Positions 4,401 through 7,312 of a stretch of DNA of 7,312 nucleotides are shown piece by piece. How positions within the stretch are numbered: position 1 is the stretch's first letter; every line of letters starts with the position of its first letter. The translations under genes and the position numbers were made by a program. The notes under the pieces are model-generated. The model saw only the letters and a program-made list of their open reading frames with translations. It was not told the DNA's origin and did no database searches. Source of the DNA: Synergistales bacterium (GTDB taxonomy: Bacteria > Synergistota > Synergistia > Synergistales > Aminobacteriaceae); NCBI GenBank assembly GCA_025997955.1, contig BNVH01000117.1, positions 1-7,312 of the forward strand. The letters are read 5' to 3'.

Positions 4401-7310
4401 GCCACGACGGGCATACACGAGATGGGCCATCTGTTCAATGTCCTCTTAGAGCGTCAGGCCGCGAAATTCACGAACGATGTACATCTCCAGGAAGACTTGC
4501 GGGTCATGAAGGATTTTGTTGGGGCATCGGCTGAACAGGGACAATTGACGGATGAGCAGCATGAGAAATTAGCTGATGGGTTTATAGATTACATCAAGAC
4601 CGACAGCGCTCCGTCCGAGGGATTAAAACGCGTCTTTGACAGACTCAAGGCTTGGCTTGTCGATTTCTATTCGGCCATACGCGGCAACACACGCGTCAAG
4701 ATTTCGGAAGATATGCGGGGCGTATTCGACCGTATGCTTGCCGCCGACGATAGCTTTGACTATACCTACGGCTCGGAGAACAGCGCGGAGAGCGTCGGGA
4801 ACGTGCGGGAGATGTTTCAGAAGAACAAAAAAGCCGGAGCTTCCGCCGCAACTCAGCCCCGCAAGGCGGCGGAGACGTGGAGAACTTCTGTTGATGACGT
4901 CCTGTCTGGGAAGACGAACCCGCGCGAACACGTCAAGGTTATGGAAGAAACGCCGGCTGCCCTTCGTCTGGCCGGAGCCAAGGATTTGCCTGTTTATATG
5001 GACGCGGGGAAGATAACGAAAATACTGAGCGATCACTCCGGTATGACGGCCGAAATCATCAAGCAGATACCGGAGGCGTTGGCTGAGCCTATAGCGATTT
5101 TCAAATCTTCCACGCAGGCGGATAGCCTTGTGGCCATGTTGGAGTTGCGGGACCAAGACGGCGCGACTGTGATAGTTCCGTTTCATTTAGGAGCGAAGCA
5201 GCATGGTTACGAAGTCAACAAGATGGCGAGCGCTTATGGCCAATCAAACAGCCGTACTCACGTGCCAAGAAATCAATGGTTTATTAGCCAGATGACGAAC
5301 GGTAATCTCTATTATTTAGACACAACAAAAAGTTCTCAATGGTTGAATCGTGCAGGGCTGCATTTGCCCGCGGGAACAACCATTGAGAACTTGAGTAAAA
5401 GTGTACCAACCGAGGCCGATCTTGTCAACACGCCGAGGACTTTGTTTCAAAAGAAGACCGACGCCCACGCGCTTGAGCGCGACGCCAAAGCCTCCAAGAA
5501 CCCCAACATTGAGGCATACCGAAAAACTCACGACGCGAGCAACGACACTAACTTCATGGACCTGATAAACAGCCCTAACGTCGTAGCGGAACGTCACGCT
5601 AAGTTCAAGCTGTTCTTTAATATGGCGAAGACGGCTATGGAGACGCAGGAGAAGATGAGGCGCGACTGGCAAAAGGAAGTGGATGTCATCTTCGGCAAAC
5701 CGGGCTTTTTGGGGCGTAAGGGAGGGCTTATAAGCGAGAATCAGCGAGATATGTTCTTCAATATTTTGCTTAACGGAGATGTATTGAGCAAGGTGTTCAC
5801 CAAGGAGGAATTGATCGAGCAAGGCGCGGACGAGAATATGATTGAGGCTTACAAGCGTGTACGAGCTCTCTATGACGAAGCGCATAAGAGAGTGAGCGAC
5901 CAACGCAAGGCTCACGGCAAGGACGAGATGGCCTACCGCGAGGGGTATGTGCCTCATATCTTTCACTCATGGAGACTCAAGAGCGAATCCGGGGAGATAA
6001 TCGGAAGCTACAGAACCATGAACGAGGCGGTGAAGGCGGCTGAGGCCAAGTCTGTGACTGACCCCAAGGCCAAGCTGACAGTAGCGCCTGCGCTTGACGA
6101 CTTCGGAGGGCGGGCGAAAGTGGACGCCGTGACGCTGGGAGATATGCAGTACTTCAAGCTCGTCAAGAATATGGAAGAGCAGTTTTCTATGACGGCTGAC
6201 GAAGCGAGGGCCGCTTTGGAGGGCGCGGCGCGGATGACGGGGCGAAGCAGGATGTTCAAGAACGCCTTAGAGCGCAAAGGCGTGAAGGGCTTCGACACTG
6301 ACATGGAGTACACGCTGAGGCACTACCTGAACCTGTCAGCGCGGTACGTGGCCATGGACGAGCTGAAGCACAGGGGAATAAATATGTTCGAGCGCACATT
6401 CGGGAGATTCGGGAACGACCACAAGCAGCTTGCGCGTTACACGAAGAACTACCTGAACGACGTTTTGGGCGTGCCGTCGAACATGGAGGAGACGCTCAAC
6501 ACGTGGATAAGAAAGAGCGCAATCAATAAGTATCTCCCTGACTGGATAGCGGACAGGCCCGCGACAGTAGGGGCGAACATACTGGCTACGGGCGTAGCGC
6601 ACCTGAAGCTCGGCTTCTTGAACGTCGGCTCAGCTTTGATGAACCTGACGCAGCTCAACGGAACACAAGCCATCATAGGAGCTGGCCCGACGATAAAGGG
6701 CATGGCGGAGGCGCTGCACCCGACGGCCATAACGCGCCAGATATACGAGGAGACTGGCATTGAGGAGAACATCACCATGGAGAACCCTGGAGGGTACAGC
6801 AGAGCGGGGCAGGCGCGCGGGCTGTTGGCCGAGACCTCCATGCTGGCGTTTCGCTTGGCTGACGGATACGTCCGCAAGGTGACGGCCATCGGCGCGTACC
6901 GCAAGGGCGTGTCGCGGGGAATGAGCCACGAGGCGGCGATAGAGTACGCGAAGAAAGTCAACGACGACGTGAACTTCGACTACTCCGTGGCGGACGCGCC
7001 GGACTTCATTAGACGAAGTGGCCCCTTGGGGACATTGCTCTTTCAGTTCAAGAAGTACCCCACGAAGATGATGGAGCTGGCGTTTCCGGGATACGGGAAA
7101 CTCAAGGGTATGGAGCAGGTGAAGTTTTGGATACCGGCTCTGGCTCTGTCGGGCGTGTTTGGTCTGCCCGGCATGGAGCTGTTTAAAAACCAATGTCAAC
7201 AACTTAAGCGTTTTTTGCATATTTTTTCGCCGCGGCAATTTTTGATATGCGAAGAGTTTATGACGCAAACAACAGGTATGGAAAATCACATCTCGTCCTT
7301 AAGTTGTTGA
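1437..7310 (+). CDS. Giant multi-domain phage polyvalent/injection protein, C-terminus replaced by an insertion
   Basis: The frame has 1957 codons; native protein appears to end at residue 1918-1919, where an inverted repeat begins. Start ATG 1437 follows GGGGGAG (1425-1431). Residues 1-35 (EFPDDATEDEI) resemble the opening motif of phage injection proteins. Residues about 160-190, 247-268 and 290-313 are Gly/Ala-rich and hydrophobic and may be membrane-active. About 317-472 and 555-575 are Pro/Ala/Glu linkers (PTPAP repeats). A helical domain lies at 474-545. Then come a possible nuclease-like module (680-853), a zincin with HEMGH (994-998), a MuF_C-like module (1148-1335) and a helical region with an LPD38-like stretch. 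This order is typical of 'polyvalent proteins' carried in virions and thought to act in the newly infected cell. Family assignments come from remembered motifs, not a profile search. The last 38 residues are encoded by the insertion and stop at TGA 7308-7310. Whether the shortened protein works is unknown. Confidence 0.85.
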   Translation: MKVFLPDKNRTIEFPDDATEDEITEYVNTYMPGPKPELPDWTMGKAFMGGVADTLNRNAAVRAMDTAEIKNVQGKTQSGAMPPENIWGQRQLTDMERASLMRQSQGNPETMASLMDYRAVREQGLRDAAAYVDPGEYKQPESFGGRVAHDLIRNAPYSLGSMAQSGLLTAALGPMGAIMGGLTSASDEGRTEQAEAYEELIKRGLSHEEALEKVKTLGLQNLGFLTATNSLENMLTFGGSRLFPKASALQKILGAVGGNFVLEGGEEVGQKLMSDAALGDKSKLEDLGYEGLIGGLSGALMGGGGSAISALANRNAQREAAPAPTQDTTISDESPQGEAPRTYTTKDKADLLRRARDEAERMSAAAEFEQTPEGEEVVTNALTQEDLRRFAELEEARKKKDFASLERLLGATPADETVQTEQTEEPPSIFDSDHTPTPAADTEQRANQDAAPTPAPIEEAEPTPAPVQDTAPQRTNFRAVYDRAAAKLGRTDHITMKALREAASELGVTDKAAFDALVAEASDGGYIDLGRDFTTGDDYDSVYQNDVAKFGTVTWRDDAPAADSAPKPAPAPIQEQPKRYDERGVANLRRGDKINTKTGEITYANGDIEKRDGTVVRKSRNKTFAEIMNKRTPEGRAAIKYYNEMKRQALDSGLDEGAAQEVGRRAVEERESGQRTLYQAAGQGQGGINVTPEQKSTGWTKYSGDANAQKLARAKNILSRIANKTFRTANGESVRFKSDTLKNLDHETLHFIAGGQGTINNISDKRLFALENLESTLESQNLHRSDNTGSDESYFYNRYSTPDGDMLHFVVTRKVAPGEYVIVTQYGDTGNTVNNKTQNLASGGNYQGRSVDSLYQKEETSLSTDNKASPDGAIAHGISAARGSDNIFSQTEVARSKNDTTTAEKNQAVSSRVTKQLTDLGLNKDYAESIGGLIDAGLGSFARREGMTTEEFYDDLGLKFETQDIGDGIRGRIVFSDGVSITFTPNADATTGIHEMGHLFNVLLERQAAKFTNDVHLQEDLRVMKDFVGASAEQGQLTDEQHEKLADGFIDYIKTDSAPSEGLKRVFDRLKAWLVDFYSAIRGNTRVKISEDMRGVFDRMLAADDSFDYTYGSENSAESVGNVREMFQKNKKAGASAATQPRKAAETWRTSVDDVLSGKTNPREHVKVMEETPAALRLAGAKDLPVYMDAGKITKILSDHSGMTAEIIKQIPEALAEPIAIFKSSTQADSLVAMLELRDQDGATVIVPFHLGAKQHGYEVNKMASAYGQSNSRTHVPRNQWFISQMTNGNLYYLDTTKSSQWLNRAGLHLPAGTTIENLSKSVPTEADLVNTPRTLFQKKTDAHALERDAKASKNPNIEAYRKTHDASNDTNFMDLINSPNVVAERHAKFKLFFNMAKTAMETQEKMRRDWQKEVDVIFGKPGFLGRKGGLISENQRDMFFNILLNGDVLSKVFTKEELIEQGADENMIEAYKRVRALYDEAHKRVSDQRKAHGKDEMAYREGYVPHIFHSWRLKSESGEIIGSYRTMNEAVKAAEAKSVTDPKAKLTVAPALDDFGGRAKVDAVTLGDMQYFKLVKNMEEQFSMTADEARAALEGAARMTGRSRMFKNALERKGVKGFDTDMEYTLRHYLNLSARYVAMDELKHRGINMFERTFGRFGNDHKQLARYTKNYLNDVLGVPSNMEETLNTWIRKSAINKYLPDWIADRPATVGANILATGVAHLKLGFLNVGSALMNLTQLNGTQAIIGAGPTIKGMAEALHPTAITRQIYEETGIEENITMENPGGYSRAGQARGLLAETSMLAFRLADGYVRKVTAIGAYRKGVSRGMSHEAAIEYAKKVNDDVNFDYSVADAPDFIRRSGPLGTLLFQFKKYPTKMMELAFPGYGKLKGMEQVKFWIPALALSGVFGLPGMELFKNQCQQLKRFLHIFSPRQFLICEEFMTQTTGMENHISSLSC
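3474..3995 (+). other. Module B of the giant protein (residues 680-853): possible BECR-type nuclease or polyvalent-associated domain
   Basis: The segment runs between two L-Y-Q motifs. It opens with a helical part (AQKLARAKNILSRIANKTF), then a charged stretch, then alternating strands (DGDMLHFVVTRKV, EYVIVTQYGD). The helix-then-sheet order and its place beside a MuF_C-like module recall the Barnase-EndoU-ColicinE5/D-RelE-like domains of phage proteins, but I cannot point to a catalytic set. The DNA is visibly AT-richer than the preceding 2 kb, suggesting a swapped module. Confidence covers the boundaries more than the function. Confidence 0.35.
4389..4736 (+). other. Zincin metallopeptidase module of the giant protein (HEMGH)
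   Basis: TTGIHEMGHLF carries a textbook HExxH zinc site (H994, E995, H998; codons 4416-4430). About 45 residues later comes DEQHEKLADGFIDYI, where E1043 is a candidate third ligand, then APSEGLKRVFDRLKAWLVDFY. The paired pattern (HExGH, then E-x-x-A-x-x-F-x-x-Y, then a Lys/Trp helix) is one I associate with zincin domains in phage and conjugative-element polyvalent proteins. It could cleave a host protein on entry or process the giant protein itself; the target is unknown. Confidence 0.65.
4878..5441 (+). other. MuF C-terminal-like module of the giant protein (residues about 1148-1335)
   Basis: The order of motifs fits the MuF_C family: METPAALRLAGAKDLPVYM in slightly different spacing, then DAGKITKILSDHSGMTAEII, then KQIPEALAEPIAIFKSST, then a strand pair with VVPFHL-like character (TVIVPFHLG), and NKMASAYGQSN. 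MuF_C domains occur at the ends of phage head-associated proteins and inside polyvalent proteins and are proposed to be toxin- or nuclease-related effectors. The second half (about 5220-5410) is AT-richer than the first. The module ends at T-L-F-Q-K (1335-1339). Confidence 0.6.
5469..7193 (+). other. Helical C-terminal region of the giant protein with LPD38-like signature
   Basis: About 575 mostly helical residues (1345-1919). Landmarks are MAYREGYVPHIFHSW, ARYVAMDELKHRG, LGFLNVGSALMNLTQLNG and, near the end, VNDDVNFDYSVADAPDFIRR followed by GTLLFQFKKYPTKMMELAF (1845-1880). The last pair matches the hallmark I recall for 'large polyvalent protein associated domain 38', normally close to the C-terminus of very long phage proteins. 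After FWIPALALSGVFGLPGMELF the native sequence stops at the insertion, so some tail residues are missing. Confidence 0.55.
7191..7208 (+). repeat. Terminal inverted repeat, left copy in the giant gene
   Basis: Exact reverse complement of 104-121, extending to 20 bp if 7190 and 7209 are counted. The first 15 bases from 7194 are also the exact reverse complement of 7298-7312. The outward strand carries TTGACA. The giant protein's native sequence stops matching phage-like character here (LFKNQ, then CQQLKRF). Confidence 0.8.
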
Positions 7311-7312
7311 CA
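7298..7312 (-). repeat. Terminal inverted repeat, right copy cut by the window edge
   Basis: CTTAAGTTGTTGACA is identical to 104-118 in the same orientation and complementary to 7194-7208. The window ends on its last A, so whether TTG(G) follows, as at 119-122, cannot be seen. TGA at 7308-7310 within the repeat ends the giant gene's frame. Confidence 0.75.

Larger units (their letters stand above)
7191..7312. mobile_element. MITE-like insertion, or the left end of an IS-type element, in the giant gene (right edge at the window end)
   Basis: CAATGTCAACAACTTAAG at 7191-7208 is mirrored by CTTAAGTTGTTGACA at 7298-7312, the last bases of the window, enclosing about 90 bp. The interior has T-runs and a nested hairpin: GCATAT (7217-7222) pairs with ATATGC (7245-7250) around the palindrome GCCGCGGC (7229-7236). 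No full gene fits, so a short non-autonomous element mobilised by the element whose end sits at 1-121 is the simplest reading. The interior is not like that of 1-103, so shared ancestry is shown only by the terminal repeats. The alternative is the left end of a full insertion sequence with an internal repeat. The insert opens no early stop in the giant gene's frame until the TGA within its right repeat. Confidence 0.55.

Noticed and set aside
7247..7312. A frame starting ATG (MRRVYDANNRYGK...) that stays open to the window end and could be a transposase N-terminus
   Set aside because: There is no ribosome site upstream, only 22 codons are visible, and its last five codons are the inverted repeat itself, which points to an element end rather than gene interior. 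It remains the main alternative to the MITE reading.

Overview
The window looks like part of the late (virion/injection) region of a phage or prophage. One gene dominates it: a very large, multi-domain, virion-borne 'polyvalent' type protein at 1437-7310 on the + strand. In order it carries a short phage-type N-terminal motif, glycine-rich hydrophobic stretches, Pro/Ala/Glu linkers, a possible nuclease-like module, an HEMGH zinc-metallopeptidase motif, a MuF_C-like module and a long helical C-terminal region with an LPD38-like signature. Such proteins are known from podoviruses and Mu-like or temperate phages, where they are thought to be packaged and to enter the host with the DNA. The host cannot be named from sequence alone. 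Moderately GC-rich coding DNA, frequent ATA (Ile) and AGG/AGA (Arg) codons and good GGAGG-type ribosome sites would fit an anaerobe such as a Synergistota member, but this is a weak guess.

Layout. 1-121 is the outer end of an insertion-type element, finishing in an inverted repeat whose CAACTTAAG core resembles IS4/IS231-group ends. 121-540 is the C-terminal part of a + strand protein cut off at its 5' side by that element. 569-592 is a GC-rich hairpin between convergent genes. 620-1234 is a hicA-hicB toxin-antitoxin pair on the - strand with its own strong promoter (1276-1305) and a likely operator. 1306-1436 is a leader with a terminator-like hairpin plus T-run and a second hairpin just before the ribosome site of the giant gene. 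1437-7193 is the native part of the giant gene. 7191-7312 carries the same inverted repeat at both ends, so a short (about 122-126 bp) MITE-like insertion seems to have replaced the protein's C-terminus.

The two + strand fragments and the giant gene read as one phage morphogenesis direction. The antisense, self-promoted, AT-richer hicAB looks like a 'moron' cassette set between them. The least expected signals are a short L/M-Y/F-Q motif that recurs at every module boundary of the giant protein, which could mark processing sites, and the shared inverted repeats bearing outward-facing TTGACA boxes at both window edges.
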